Source: Pararge aegeria
Lineage: Eukaryota; Arthropoda; Insecta; Lepidoptera; Nymphalidae
Length of the DNA: 64,000 nt
Direction: 5' to 3'
NCBI RefSeq assembly: GCF_905163445.1
Contig: NC_053183.1
Coordinates: 12,028,001-12,092,000 of the forward strand
The number at the start of each line of letters is the position of its first letter. Position 1 is the first letter of the stretch. Below are positions 1 to 12,110 of the stretch, piece after piece. Under the pieces are notes generated by a model. The model saw only the letters and a list, made by a program, of their open reading frames with translations, had not been told where the DNA came from and did not search any database. Made by a program: the position numbers and the translations under genes.

Positions 1-45
1 GGATATTCACCATAATAATTGTTACGTTCATTTGCGTTGTTTCGT

Positions 46-262
46 GTGTTCGATTCGCACAACTGGAAAATGTTTGTGTGATGAACATGAATGTTTTGCA
101 GGGTCTGGGTGTTTATCTGTATATTATAAGTATTTATGTATATTGTATATTATTCATAAAAATATTCAACAGTCATCTTAGTACCCATAACACAAGCTAC
201 GCTTACTTTGGGGCTAGATGGCGATGTGTGCATTGTCGTAGTATATTTATTTATTTATTTAA
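46..262 (+). repeat. SINE family B copy, 5' truncated
   Basis: This tRNA-derived SINE keeps a B-box-like 'tgttcgattcgcac' and then 'aactggaaaatgtttgtg'. Its body 'acacaagctacgcttacttt' and its tail 'gtcgtagtatatttattta' match the copies at 19260, 33748 and 44735. The tRNA-like head before position 46 is too diverged to assign. The short open frame across it is part of the repeat and not a gene. Confidence 0.8.
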
Positions 263-344
263 AAGATTGCGGTTTACCCCACATTGTCAATCCATGAGCG
301 GGCTATTTGACGAAGTGAGTCGGAGTTCTTTTGTGTGAACAAAG

Positions 345-614
345 TCGCAGGGAACCGATTATATTACATTCGTTCCATGAGATTCTTAAAAATACCCAAA
401 AAGCTTAAGAGGTTGAGACAAATAATAAAAATACACTGTGAATTCGAAGTATTCAAACTTCAATAAATAAATTAACACGAAAAAAATCGCAGGGAAACCG
501 CTAATATTAAATACTTTCTAAGAGGTTCCTCCAAGATATCTAACGAGCTTAAGAGGCGGAGAGAAATAATAAGAATATACTGTGAATTCGAAGTATTCAA
601 ACTCCAATAAATAA
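345..614. repeat. Diverged tandem duplication, about 126 bp per copy
   Basis: Two direct copies lie at about 345-470 and 487-614, with a period near 142. Both start with 'tcgcaggga' and end with 'caataaataa'. They share 'ctgtgaattcgaagtattca' exactly, and 'gcttaagagg' with the same spacing. They differ at scattered positions, so the duplication is not very recent. No family is recognised. Confidence 0.75.
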
Positions 615-2004
615 CGTCCATTCTTGGTAAAGAAATATAAGGTGACATAATGCAGTTTCGAAGAACCAATATACTAGAATTATACTGGTACAGTTAAGCT
701 AAAATTTCAAGAATTCCTTTCATCTTATTGTCACACCGAGCAAGAGTGGAATAGAAGTTTAATATAAAAGTTGCTAACAATGGAGAGCGTGATAAAAACG
801 AGCTCCATTACTGTGTCATGCCAATTTCTTGCTGATTCAATATTCAGAGCTCACATATGATTTCATTCTATTATTGCTTAGTCGCCGGCTCATTATTTAG
901 TTCATGATTACTCTTATAACTACTACTAAGTATAGTTCGCCGCGATTTTATCCTATACTATTCTATACACGCCCATCCGGTGTTCCTAGGCATTCCTACT
1001 TTTTTTTCATCTCGTTGCAACTCCTTCGCATAGTCTATGGTATTTATTTTTATACTTCTTTGGGCTGTAATCATTAATCGGCATGTAATCTACTTATCGA
1101 ATAAATTATAGCAATTTCAACAACTTTAAATTTATTCCGCCGTTAGAGATTTTATATTTTGGCAATTGAAAAATCAACCTTTAGTCGCTAGAAGCCTTGG
1201 CTTTGTCCCGCGTCGTTGACTTGAGTGGTTCGTGGATTTGTCTTCAGAAAAGTACCTCATTCTATTACAAAATAATGGTCTTATTTGTACTCAGTGTTAA
1301 ACTCGATTATGATTGGTAAGTTGACCTTTCATACGAGACTATATTTTTAGTCATTTTGGCTTTCAGTCTGATTCGTCTAGTGCTTATGGATCAGTCTTAC
1401 CTTTTAATTTTATGTTAACAGGTGTTAATAAACGAAACAAAATTTATCGAATAGTAGACATAAATTATTTTTTATAACAAGAGAAGTACCTATCCGTGTC
1501 ACACACTGTCAGTGATAAATTGTAAAGCAGCGCTATCAAATATTTAGCGATGAAAATAGGACAGGAAATTGATTGGTCCTTTCAGGTTCCAATAAAGCTT
1601 TATTGACAGCTACACAGGATACGTCCGACTCAAAACGACACGCGAGGGAACCGTCTTCTTTTATGTCCCATCTCAAATGTGCTGGCCTGAACTATCTATC
1701 TACGAGTAATATAATTACTAATGTAGCAACATAAATTGTCTGCAGAGCAGCGTTTCTGACGCAATTTTACATTAAAATCTTATAGGTGAGCATTATTCTT
1801 GTTAGTGGTTTATAAGTTTGTTGAATTGAAGCTAGATAAAATAATTGGTTAATGTCAAGTCGCGGGTTTTAATCCCAAAAAAAACGCGTAAGCCTAAAGA
1901 TTTGTTCTGATCGCAATATTTCGTTTCCAAGTAAATAGGTCAAGGTTAATCTGTCACTATATAAAGAAGACTTCATGATACAAGTTTTCGTCAACTTTTC
2001 TGGG
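615..2004. other. AT-rich DNA, no feature seen
   Basis: There is no long open frame, no recognisable repeat head or tail, and no RNA gene. Short exons of an unknown gene cannot be excluded by eye. Confidence 0.5.
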
Positions 2005-2165
2005 GCAGTTGGTGAGCACTGTGGTCTTATAAGTGGGAGGACCCAAGTTTAATGCCCGGTTTGGGCAGTTTGGAAATTTATAATTACTGAATTTTCTATC
2101 TGTTATTTGATATTGTCAGGTGGGAGAATCTAGCCGTAGCCTAGCTAGTAACTAAGTTCAAACCA
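2005..2165 (+). repeat. SINE family C copy, degraded
   Basis: A tRNA-like head ('gtgagcactgtggtcttata') is followed by a weak B box ('agtttaatgcccgg') and the family C body with 'tttggaaatttataatt' and 'gtagcctagctagtaac'. The order is the same as in the copies at 40000 and 44585. The 3' half is missing. Confidence 0.55.
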
Positions 2166-2700
2166 ATTAGAAGCATGAGTTTAGTATAAATGACCGTCAA
2201 ACCCCTAAAAGATTACATTTAAGAGTGTCAAGGACTTACTACAATAAAAATACAAGTTCGTCAGATTAATGCCCATAATTCGAAATCTGCGTATATTAAT
2301 AATAAGATGTGTCATTTTTGTTCATCTGCAATGTTACGTCATGTCTCATATTATAAAAATAGTATTTTTATTATAACTATATTATTATTCAATTAGCTGA
2401 GACACGCAGGCAGGTAAAATTTAAGTAACTTATTAATGATGTGATTAATTAAAGTCTGCATACATAAAAAATAAGAACCATTAGAAAATAAACACAAAAT
2501 AAACTAAAACTCGTCCTTGAGGTGTGCACAGGATTCTTGTTGCTAAAGCTATATCTCCCAAGCAACCTTTGGTGCGAGGAATTAATGAGGATCAAATTAA
2601 ATATTAATATACCTGGATTCTAAATATAAATACATCAAAATAAACTACTTGGCAATTATTTATTATAAAAAAGAACACGCTCGCAATATTATGGTATAGC
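2166..2700. other. AT-rich DNA, no feature seen
   Basis: Nothing recognisable was found on either strand in this stretch. Confidence 0.5.
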
Positions 2701-2914
2701 TCAAATAGTCAAGTGAACTTAATAGGAAGCAGTTATTTTTGTATAACAGACGGACACTTCAATTTCATCTATTTATATTATTGCCTGAATACTGTATTTT
2801 TTATTATACATAGAGTTCGGTCATACTATGATTTAGACTGTGAACCATCAAAACGCTACAATGCATTTTTTTTTCAATTGAAACCTCTTTCTTCTACTTG
2901 CCGTACCGTACGAG

Positions 2915-2925
2915 TATATATAAGG
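2915..2925 (+). promoter_or_regulatory. TATA-box-like sequence
   Basis: TATATATAAGG is a good match to a metazoan TATA box. It lies inside a 140-codon open frame (2713-3135) that has biased, low-complexity composition and no recognisable domain. A strong donor-like 'gtaagt' follows at about 2972. A small gene or retroelement promoter is possible, but no product is recognised. Confidence 0.25.
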
Positions 2926-3766
2926 ACGTATTCTATATTTTTTCTACGTGTTTCTCCGCAATTTAAAGTTGTAGTAAGTGCAGTTGTGCCTTTCAATTAT
3001 TTATCTCCACTCTGCATAAAGTACAAGCCTACCAGCCGTCGACTGAGATCGCCCAAACAGAGGATAACGAAAAAAAATATCGCAGGCTTATTTCCTAAAG
3101 TCCACTTCTCTGTTTTTATGGGCCATGTTAAGTAAATTTATAGCTGTAATTTTTTCATTTTACTATACCCATTGTTTCGATGTAGAGCAAGTTTTTATGA
3201 ACATTGCGACGTCAGCCCTCGGGTGGCATATGGTAGTAATCGATTTTATAACTATATATCACTAACTTCTTGTTAATGGTTTGTTAGCAAGAGGTAGTTA
3301 CCTATGTACCCGAAATTAATAAATAATCAATGTAATTAAAAATCTTTAGATGGAAGATTAAATGTAGTACTACTATCCCGTTCCTACTTTTCCTTGTGGA
3401 AAAGGATAGCACCACTAAATTCAATCTGTTATCTGCAGTTTAACTTCCTAATCGGTACTTATTGCCGATAACTTATATGCCAGCGAAATCTACTACTTTT
3501 GTTGTGTTTTACTTGTTTTGAGTTAAAGTATCACGGAGATTTCAAATCCTCACATATTGCATACTAAATGTGTTTTCTATACCTTATTAGACGATCAGAT
3601 AAAAAGAACTGTGTTTGTTGGTTATATTATTCACAGCTAGTTTCCTTAAGTTCCTGTCATCGAGTGCAACTAATACTACTTTCCTAGTATAAATAGTTCA
3701 TTGTTTACCCAGGATGTAAGGCCACATTTTTTAATGCTTTATTATCTCATTCAATTCAATTCTGCT

Positions 3767-3807
3767 GATTTTCAATCTCGTATTATTAGTATACGAGATT
3801 GAAAATC
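3767..3807. repeat. Perfect inverted repeat, 17-bp arms
   Basis: Arms 3767-3783 and 3791-3807 are exact reverse complements ('gattttcaatctcgtat') around a 7-base loop. No transposon ends are seen around it. Confidence 0.85.
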
Positions 3808-6237
3808 AAACTTATGTATGTATAAAATGTATGCGCCTTATACCTTGTTCGTCCAAAATATCTGCACAGGCATTTATACGTTATTGTGGAATAAATAAAC
3901 TTACTACATAAATACATTACATGGAATCTCAACTTCTAAAACTTTACACTCCTTTTTCAGGCAGTCGTGTAATAAAATGTGTCTGTAAACTCTACGTTCA
4001 CTTTTACATGTTAAAATTCCATTAAAGTAAATGAAAAAATATTTTTTAAAATATTATATGTATATCAATGTAGCTGTCAGTGCAACTCAGTTGCTTTTCA
4101 GGTGTACATAGGTAACAAAGGTTATTATTTAAATCCCCAGATCCCAGAGATATTCCAGGATAAAAACTAATCTTATGTCTGTGGATGTAAGCTATGCTAG
4201 TGTTTTATAACAAGTTATCAAAAAAATACTAACTTTCGCATTAAAAAAAATGTTAGGTACTTATCGTAAAATTTCCTAATTTGAAAGCCGTAAATTTAGT
4301 TAAGTTTTGAGATTTGTGTACACAAGTGTTCGCTATAACAAACAACAGGCGCTCTACAACAGTCACCAAGTTACCGAATCGTATGTCAACATAGCTTGAC
4401 ATAACTGCCTAGAATACACTGTAGCGTTACGGGGATAAATTGATGCCCTGGGAATCGAAATTTGAATTATACTTATATAATATAGGTATGATTATATTTA
4501 TACAAAATTCATTGCCATTACAAAAAAAACAAAGTCAATAAATGAAAGTAGATTAAGTCACCTTAGGGCTTTAGTTCTTTTAAATACAGGAAAAAAACAC
4601 ATTACGAACTTTATTTATAAAAACCTTGTATGTTTAGGATGCCGCAAAAATAAAACCCAAATACTTAATGTAGATAAATTTGTTATTTTGAGAGAAAGGA
4701 CCTCTCTCCATTTCATTTACAAACCAGTTATTCGAAATTTGATTATAATATTGTATAACTTGTAGGTTACCTTTGGCGATAACTAAATTTTGGTTTGGTA
4801 ATTTCTATTCTAAAATTTGCATTTAAAGAAAATTATCGCAAAAAAAGCTCAAAACGAATATTACTATATACTACTTAAAAACTACGTGGCTCATGTAATT
4901 AATACATTTTACCTATATAATTCATCCTTGTATATGTACAAACGACTATTTTAACATTAATAAAGCGAAGCATTAGCATTGTCTTCTGATACAAGGGAAC
5001 TGAAACTACTCTGAAAAGACAGCAGTATACAACTATGCTACTTGCCGAAATAAATATTTTTTGCATGCTTAAAGTACCGAGTTGTCGGTCTAAAATAGTG
5101 AAGAATTGTAATATCAGACAATCAAATCAAAAACTCTCAACGTACTCTATCAGTGATTTATATCTCAGTAACTTGGCTCAACTATAGTGACGGGAGGTTA
5201 AATTTTTGGGCAAGCATCCAAAGTTGTGCCCACTCGGTACAAAATAGAAATAGCCTGTCATTCCTATTTATTCCAAAGATATTCCTTTAATAGGGTGTGT
5301 TGATGCACATTGTCGACGACCATGTTTATCGTTTTTTTGTCTGCATTCCAATATTTTTTGCATAATTCCTAAATGAACTATTTCAAGTTCAATCCTTCAA
5401 GAACTAGTCAAAGATAATCAAATATACCGAAAATAAGAAATAACATTCCTATTAAGTATATAGATTGAATCATAATTTTTCCACTCCGTGTTTACGAAGA
5501 TATACAAAATAATATTTTTTTGTTCTTTATATCAAGTACCTACCTAACAGGCTCTATTAAATACCCTCGGTGCGGAACAAAGATTTAACTGAAAAGAAGC
5601 TGGTAAGAGTTTCAATCGTTCCTCCAACCACATTTTATCAGTTGGACAAATGTTCCTACTACTAGATAGAGAGGTTAGAGATACCCCACAGTTTGGCACT
5701 GTACACAGTGCAGTATAGATGGACCACAACTCTGTAAATAATACTACAAACGTCTATAATTTCACCTTTTCTCGCTTTGTCTCAACTATAAAAAAAAACC
5801 TCACGAAAGTCCTAAAAGCCCAGCAGTGGGGGATACAAATGGTTTGTTAATTCGTAACGGAATTTCAGTTAAACATCACAATGTTGTAATGTATTGTATA
5901 AGTTTTTTGTATTGTGAGAAACTAACAATTCTGTTGCCATACTATATCTATACATACTTACGCTCGTCGCGAAGCTTTGTGGGTGAATGAACTTTAGGTC
6001 AAAGTTCTCAACTCGATACTCAATCGCCTAGAAAAGGCTCTTGAGAACCAGTTTAGATGAAAGAAAGAAATAAAGAAACTCCAGATATCATCCTCTGTAA
6101 GTGTATTGAAAACGGATACAGACTTTGAAACACTGAAGGCTTTTCCGCGAAACTTCTTGACGCTTATTTTATTTTAGCATTCGGGGCTGAATAGATTTTA
6201 TTCATATCATTATTTAACACTAGCCATTTTCCATAAA
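3808..6237. other. Long AT-rich stretch, only vague repeat remnants
   Basis: Around 4120-4200 ('atcccagagatattccagga') there is a phrase found inside lepidopteran Helitron-like repeats, but no ends are visible. At about 5820 'cccagcagtggggga' resembles a SINE tail. No gene is supported. The 61-codon open frame at 5544-5729 (minus) has no recognisable content. Confidence 0.4.
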
Positions 6238-6420
6238 TATCGCGGGACCGGTAAATTTTTCCGGGATGAAAAGTGGCCTATTTGTTAATCCAGGATATAA
6301 TCTATATAGTCCAAAGATTTCAAATTGGTGAAGTAGTTTTTGTGTGAAAAAGTAACAGACATCGATCCATCCATCCATTTAGAGATAAATTTAAAGATGT
6401 TAAAATAATGACAGTCTATA
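6238..6420 (-). repeat. Helitron-like (Lep1-type) internal fragment
   Basis: The phrases 'gtggcctatttgttaatcca', 'aggatataatctatat' and 'gtgtgaaaaagtaacagaca' occur in this order inside many lepidopteran CTAG-ended repeats. Intact ends are not visible, so the borders are approximate. Confidence 0.45.
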
Positions 6421-6469
6421 GCCAATACATATTTGAAAATTTAATGTATGTTGTTAGTGTAATAACGTT

Positions 6470-6955
6470 AGAAGCAAAAATAAACTTGCAGTGCAGTACA
6501 CTAGACTGCACAAAATAAGAAATTCATTTAAAGGAAATTGTGTACAATTTTAAAATACATTACCGGTTGATATCTTGGGGATGTCAATAAAAAAGTTTAA
6601 AGTTTGTATTAAGCGAAAGCTTATAGAAAAGTCCTATTATAGTATAAAGGATTACGTAAACGATAAAAAAGCTGGGGTGTGAACAATTGCTCTAACCAGG
6701 TTGCTTCTCAAATATTTTCTAATGACAATGTGAAATGGTGATAACAAAAAGAACACCCGGCTAAGTTTGTTGTGGGCTTCTTCTTAGACCGGGGCACGTT
6801 TGAAACCTTCGTAGCTTTAGTTTTAAGTTATATTGTAGTTATCGCCATCACTACTCACTGCTATGTACACATTTTGTATATAATCAACGCATCAAAAGTG
6901 CCATCTATGTGCCTATTTGAATAAAGAAATATTTGACTTTGACTTTGACATACAA
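6470..6955 (+). mobile_element. LINE 3' end (CR1/jockey-like), ORF2 C-terminus and 3'UTR
   Basis: Plus-strand translation upstream of about 6680 reads like the end of a CR1/jockey-type ORF2: 'FYNTLPVDILGMSIKKFK' followed by 'YYSIKDYVNDKKAGV' and a stop. The 3'UTR carries 'ctaagtttgttgtgggc' and 'tagaccggggcacgttt', also present at 36600 and, inverted, at 60640. It ends in 'tgaataaagaaa' and a 'tttgactttgactttga' tail. The copy is heavily 5' truncated and cannot be functional. Confidence 0.75.
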
Positions 6956-7560
6956 ACTTTCTCATTTACAATATTATAGTAAGAAGTAAGATTCTAAACC
7001 AATAATATATTGTGTCGCTATTCGGTACCCAAATCATTAATTCAAATTTAGCAATAGAGTTACTTTGTATTTGCATCTGAAAAAAGAGCTCTTCCTCAAA
7101 TACGAAAATCTAAAAGCCAAATCAATTCAAAACCTCTTAACCTACGCATCTTCATATAAAATAGCCAGGTTCAATAATAGATAAAATGCGAATAGCTGCT
7201 ATTTTACGTTACCGTACCTACTATAAATACGAGTTCAAAAATAAACTAATACTTATTGTGAAAGATTGTTGCAGCTTAGTTCTTGAATTTAGTTATTTAG
7301 TTTCTGAAAGGCTATACAATAGTTCGGTGATCTCGAGTTGAACGAGTCAAATTCGCTAGAAGCTATTTCAGTTTTGAAACAATGTGATCGACATAAACTT
7401 CCAACTCCATGAACGAGTCAGTGTCAGCGACATTCTATTTCACTCATTTGAATTTCGTTTTTAAACGATTCAACTTTTAGAGACTGTGATTTTGGATAAG
7501 TTCTCGTTTGATTTGGTCCATAAACTAGTGTGCTCGAACTTTTGCAAACACAAAAAATAA

Positions 7561-7595
7561 CCTAATTATTACGATTAAATATCGTAATAATTAGG
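7561..7595. repeat. Perfect inverted repeat, 15-bp arms
   Basis: Arms 7561-7575 and 7581-7595 ('cctaattattacgat') are exact reverse complements with a 5-base loop. Confidence 0.85.
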
Positions 7596-7659
7596 GTGTT
7601 TGTACACTTTTTCGTATTCAATTTGTACTCGAATCAAACACTTACGTGTTTTTGTGAAC

Positions 7660-7802
7660 ATAATAAAAACTGGCCAAGTGCGACTCGGACTCACGCCAGC
7701 AGGTTTCCGTACCGTATCTATAAAAACGGCAAAAAATCTTCTTTGTTGTCTGGGAGCCCCCTTAAATATTTATATAATGCAGACTAAGGTAGTAAAGGGC
7801 TA
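7660..7802 (+). repeat. Lepidopteran interspersed repeat ('ggccaagtgcga...')
   Basis: The order 'ctggccaagtgcgactcgga', 'gtttccgtaccgtat', 'aaaacggcaaaaaatc' and 'gggagcccccttaaatattt' is one I recall from a very common lepidopteran repeat. The two overlapping open frames here are repeat sequence. Its class (SINE-like or LINE-derived) is not decided by what is visible. Confidence 0.6.
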
Positions 7803-8369
7803 AACTATTACGGCTTTGTCAGTTAAACCCCATACTCCTAATTTATTTCTACGCGACATCGTAACGGATCGCTAAATCGCTTAGCACGTCATTGCCGGTA
7901 GGGTGGTAATATAAAGTTAATGGCTTATTTATAAAACAAATGCAAAGTTGAATGCTATAGTTACCATAGTACTCATTAATTTCCGCAATCGACCAAAAAA
8001 AGTCAATTAGAAATAGGCGAGGAGGAATATTGCAGACTTTAAATATCCAGGGCTGGAATCCGAGTAGTCAGTAATGCGATTCAACGAATTTATGAGTTAA
8101 TAGCAGACGCCGAGAGCAGTTGAAATAGCCTACTTCCACTTTTATCCTCTTAGCGACTTTAGTTGATTCGGAAATAAGACTTTATTTTTGATAATAAAAA
8201 TAATGATGCTGATATTGCAATAGTGTTCGCAGGCTACACAGATATCAAATGTAAAATAGAGTTATCAAATGATTTTGTATAAAAAGTAATGTTAATTCCG
8301 ATAGTGAGTATAACTGTCATTTTCAGTAATGGCTTGTATCAAATAAACCCTTGTAGGTTATATTAAAAA
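7803..8369. other. No feature seen
   Basis: AT-rich sequence without recognisable genes or repeat ends. Confidence 0.45.
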
Positions 8370-8636
8370 CTAGCTGACCCGCGCAACTCCGTTTGCACCG
8401 AATCGGTTATTAGAGGTTTTAATATCTTAAGAAAACCTAGATACGAATTGCAGCGCTACCTACCAGGTCCAGTTTTATTTCCAAACTATTTAATTCGCGG
8501 CCAGGCGGCATTTAGCTTGCTTTATGAGTTTCTATACCCATCGCAACTTCTAAGCGATAGGTTCAATTTGAGTAATTTAAAAAGGAATTTGCGGGTATAT
8601 AATCAAAATTAATATTTATAAAACTACTAGCTGTTG
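8370..8636 (-). mobile_element. Helitron-like fragment, CTAG-ended
   Basis: Read on the minus strand the right end is 'gcgggtcagctag' followed by T, the 3' terminus of Lep1-type Helitron-like repeats. The internal sequence is diverged and no 5' TC end is seen before the next element begins at 8637. Confidence 0.5.
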
Positions 8637-8920
8637 CCCGCGTCTTCGTCTGCGTTTGATTTTGTTTTTAAAGTATTCAGTATCGCTAAGCTTTAAATGA
8701 GTATAGTAGTATATATATATAACATGTGACTGCCAATTAATTATAGACAAATAATTTGAAATAAAATAAAATTGCGACTATAATTAAAGATCTAAGCTAT
8801 CCTATCTCTTAAGTTGGACCAGACTGCTCACGGTGTACCAATTTAATTTTAAATCGGTTAAGTAGTTTAGGAGTCCATCGCGGACAAACATCGTGACAGG
8901 AGATTTATATATATTAAAAT
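8637..8920 (-). mobile_element. Helitron-like element, CTAG-ended
   Basis: On the minus strand it ends in 'gcgggcaacagctag'. Internally it has 'cacgatgtttgtccgcgatg' and 'gactcctaaactacttaacc', which recur at about 18262-18310. The 5' end near 8920 has the 'ttaatatatataaat' start of this subfamily. Confidence 0.6.
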
Positions 8921-9039
8921 TTATTTGGATAAGGATTAATATCATGGTAGGAATGTCAACATATTACAATTATACCAGTATTTTGAAAGATAAATTATAA
9001 AAAAGTAGTAAATTGATGCGAATTGCATTTAAATCTGTC

Positions 9040-9165
9040 TAAGACAGACAGATAGACAGAGAATAATCTGTTTAGGACTCTGTATCGAATATAAAGCATT
9101 CCCCGATCAAAATTTTCAAAATATATTAAATGTACAGTTACAGTTTTATTATAAGTATTGATATA
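9040..9165 (-). mobile_element. Helitron-like family D fragment
   Basis: Read on the minus strand it gives 'cttataataaaactgtaact', 'ttttgatcggggaatgcttt' and a CTGT-rich block. This matches the copies at 22398, 51375 and 63187. Only the 5' part is present. Confidence 0.65.
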
Positions 9166-9197
9166 GATAAACGCTTTTAGAGGAAAATATGTTATTA

Positions 9198-9383
9198 CTA
9201 GCTGAACCCGCGACTTCGTTCGCCTGGTTTAAGGTTTTTTTGCTCTCTAATTTTCGAGGTAACTTATGTTCTTTTCCATATCAAAGGCTATATGCATGCC
9301 AAATTTCATCCAAATCCGTTCAGCCGTTTTTGCGTGATTGAGTAACAAACATCCACACTTTCACATTTATAATATTAGTAGGA
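9198..9383 (-). mobile_element. Lep1-type Helitron-like element
   Basis: On the minus strand it starts TCCTACTAATATTATAAATG after an A and ends 'gcgggttcagctag' before a T. These are the A|TC...CTAG|T borders of non-autonomous Helitron-like elements. At 186 bp it has no coding capacity. Inside is the usual 'aatccgttcagccgtttttg'. Confidence 0.75.
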
Positions 9384-10758
9384 TAAATTATGTATATTTT
9401 AATTGAACTAAAAATAAAACTAACTTTTCTATCAATAACCAAAAAAAATCTTAGGGTAACCTAACTTCAGAAATAATGGTTTGTTGAATATTTAATCAAA
9501 AGTCATTGGTTGTAGTTTTTTAACCTAGTTAGTTTTGGCACTTAAAAAAACGATATAAGAATAGAACGCGGAAATAATTTTGTGCATTTTAAATTAATTT
9601 TGTCATCTTTAACCGCAACCAACCAAAAAATTTTTGTTTATGTGTTTTATTTGGTACAAAAAGTAAACCTTGATCGGCTCATCAGTATTTACTTATGACA
9701 TTACCGTGAAAGCTTTCGAACCAGGTAACGAAACTGTAAACTTCACTAAAAAAAAAGCATGATATTTTAGTGCCACAAATCAAAACCTCCTGATCTATGG
9801 TACTCGTATAATTTGTGATCCTTATTTTTAGTTGTAACCAAACCGAGCCGTATATGGAAAGATAAACAAGGTCAGATCTCATTAACAGCCTCTTAAATAT
9901 AGGAAGCCATTAGCTGGGAATGCTTTAACGCATTATCGCTAAAGTATAAGTACAATTTATCTGCAAATAATATAAGAGCCCGCAAATAACATCTCAAATT
10001 TTCAGATTTTATTTGGAACAAATATGCCTATTGAAAGAAAAATGCTGTAAGCAACTTGAAAGTTTTTGTGTGCTAAAAATGCTTTTTTACATTGCAAGAC
10101 CTCGCCAGCGCATTTCTCTCGGCTTCTTTTTATTGATCTATTGCGAAAGCGAGCGGGTGTTAAAAAGTACTTGCTTTGCTCGCTGTTAGTCAAAAGGACT
10201 GGCGGTTTTAAGCAAAAATACTAAAACATTTTTTTTTGCGTTTGTTTATAAAACTTAAAACAGATACTAAGACAAGTTAGTATAGTAATTATATTCTATT
10301 TTCTATCGTACCAAAGAACATTTCCATATTAGCTGATCGAATCCCGGTCGAATATAATTTTTGAGTCATCAACATCACTTTTATCATCATGCTAATGAAT
10401 GCCCTACTACTAAATTATTTTCTTCTGAAGTAGGTAGCAACCTCTGAATCCTATTATAATAATATTGTATCCCTAATAACAATGATCACCTGGTACGTTA
10501 GTAATCAGGGTCGAACAGCGTCACTAGGTAGGTTAAAAAGGTTAACGCTAAAGCCGCCTACAAAGCCGATAGTTACAATGAAAACCGATCTTTCCTCTAT
10601 TTTCTAACTGACTCACCTTTTGTTTCCCAAATATCGGGTGAACTGGTCGTGAAGATTAAGTTTATATTAGGAAAGTTATATCTAGTGCGGTTGTTTATAA
10701 GCTGACGATGATTATGATAATGACGATGATGATTAACATTATGCCTGATATCTTATCT
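9384..10758. other. No feature seen
   Basis: AT-rich DNA. Open frames at 9682-9882 and 10002-10193 (minus) have no recognisable protein content. Confidence 0.45.
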
Positions 10759-10793
10759 GATTCTTATCCTACCGGATAGGTAGGATAAGAATC
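10759..10793. repeat. Perfect inverted repeat, 15-bp arms
   Basis: Arms 10759-10773 and 10779-10793 ('gattcttatcctacc') are exact reverse complements around 'ggata'. Confidence 0.85.
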
Positions 10794-11086
10794 TGGGCTC
10801 TCATAGTAAATGTGATTTGGTTCGTTGCGAGAGTCCGTAGTATGCAATGAACAATAGCTAAGGATGCGCGGATCCACGAGAACCTAAATATTCTTGTATT
10901 CTTTTTTGCACGACACGGTGCAGATAATAAACTGGCTCATTTCATTTTTATACGGGAGCATAAGCTTCAAAAATTACAGAAAATTATTAAATAAACTACC
11001 TATACGTGTTAGTATAGCTGTTCTTATCCTTAGCTGGATTTCAAATATCAAGTTCTATCAAGTTCAAATATAAAATTATTAATAAA

Positions 11087-11297
11087 CTAACTGTTGGCCG
11101 CATTTTTCGTCCGCGTTTATTTCAGTCTTTTACAAAACCCGTGGGAACCCTATGTTTTCCTGGGATACAAAGTAGCCTATGTTACTCTCCGTTCGTTCAA
11201 CTAAGTCTATGCAAAAAATCAAGTCGATTAACTGTTCAGTTAGGGCGTAAAGTAATGACAAACAAACGCACATTCCCATTTATAATATTAGTACGGA
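11087..11297 (-). mobile_element. Lep1-type Helitron-like element
   Basis: The minus-strand 5' end is TCCGTACTAATATTATAAAT after an A. The 3' end is 'cggccaacagttag' before T (CTRR variant TTAG). The internal phrases 'tagcctatgttactctcc' and 'gtaaagtaatgacaaacaaa' fit the family. Confidence 0.7.
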
Positions 11298-11307
11298 TTA
11301 CTAGTTC

Positions 11308-11580
11308 CTAGTTGCTACTTCGCCCGTGGTAGCCCTTGCGTGGTCTACGTTATTCAATAAAAAAGCAAATACCGGTTACTCCCCATCCCCGACCGTCACT
11401 CACTTTCTACCTATTGATAAAATTAAAAATTAGTTTACACAAATGTTTTGGTATAAAAATACGTCTATTCGTGAGATGAAAGCTATCTTTGTGCCACGTA
11501 TTGTCAAGATTGGTTGAGTAGTTGAACCGAACATTAGAAACAAACAAGCACACAGAAACACTTCCGCACATATGAAATCA
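11308..11580 (-). mobile_element. Second Lep1-like element, directly adjacent
   Basis: The sequence starts 'ctagttgctacttcgcccg' only 10 bases after the preceding copy, in the same orientation. It continues with family-like interior ('attgtcaagattggttgagt', 'aacaaacaagcacacagaaa'). The 5' end is diverged, so the right border is approximate. Confidence 0.5.
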
Positions 11581-11957
11581 GCGTGTAGTCCGATTTTTGT
11601 TTAATTGTGTTACTATTTAAGCAAAATCCCTATATTCAGCAAAACTAAACCGGACGCTGTAAAATAAGAAACTATATGATTAGTGACTACAAAAGTCAAG
11701 TTTTCCGACTCCTCGCCTGGCGGGTTGCCAGGCCGTTAACGGACATACGTTAATATGGAACGTACACTACTTGAAATAAAGACTAATTCACACTGAGCGC
11801 TGCGTTATTGCTACGCATCAATAACGTCGTGGTTCGTCTGAGGTGCGCCGCATTAAGAGCAATGTTTGTAGACAATACGGATGGCATGGTATTCCACCTC
11901 GCACCTTGTAAAAGGTCCGTAAAATAGTTTCCTCTGCTGCAACAACTGTGACACATT

Positions 11958-12110
11958 ATGTTTATTTTATTTATTTATTCGTATATTAACACCGATATAA
12001 GCAACATTGTTACAAATAGATTCATATTAGTCTAAGACCTAAAACCATCTATATCACATAAATATAAGGTTCAAAATACCGTCTCGGATTTAGAATATAT
12101 TATAATCACT
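11958..12110 (-). mobile_element. LINE 3' tail fragment
   Basis: 'tttatttatttattcgtata', 'aacaccgatataagcaacat' and 'gttacaaatagattc' look like the inverted A-rich tail and 3'UTR of a lepidopteran LINE. The segment at 26752 is broadly similar. No coding remnant is attached. Confidence 0.35.
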
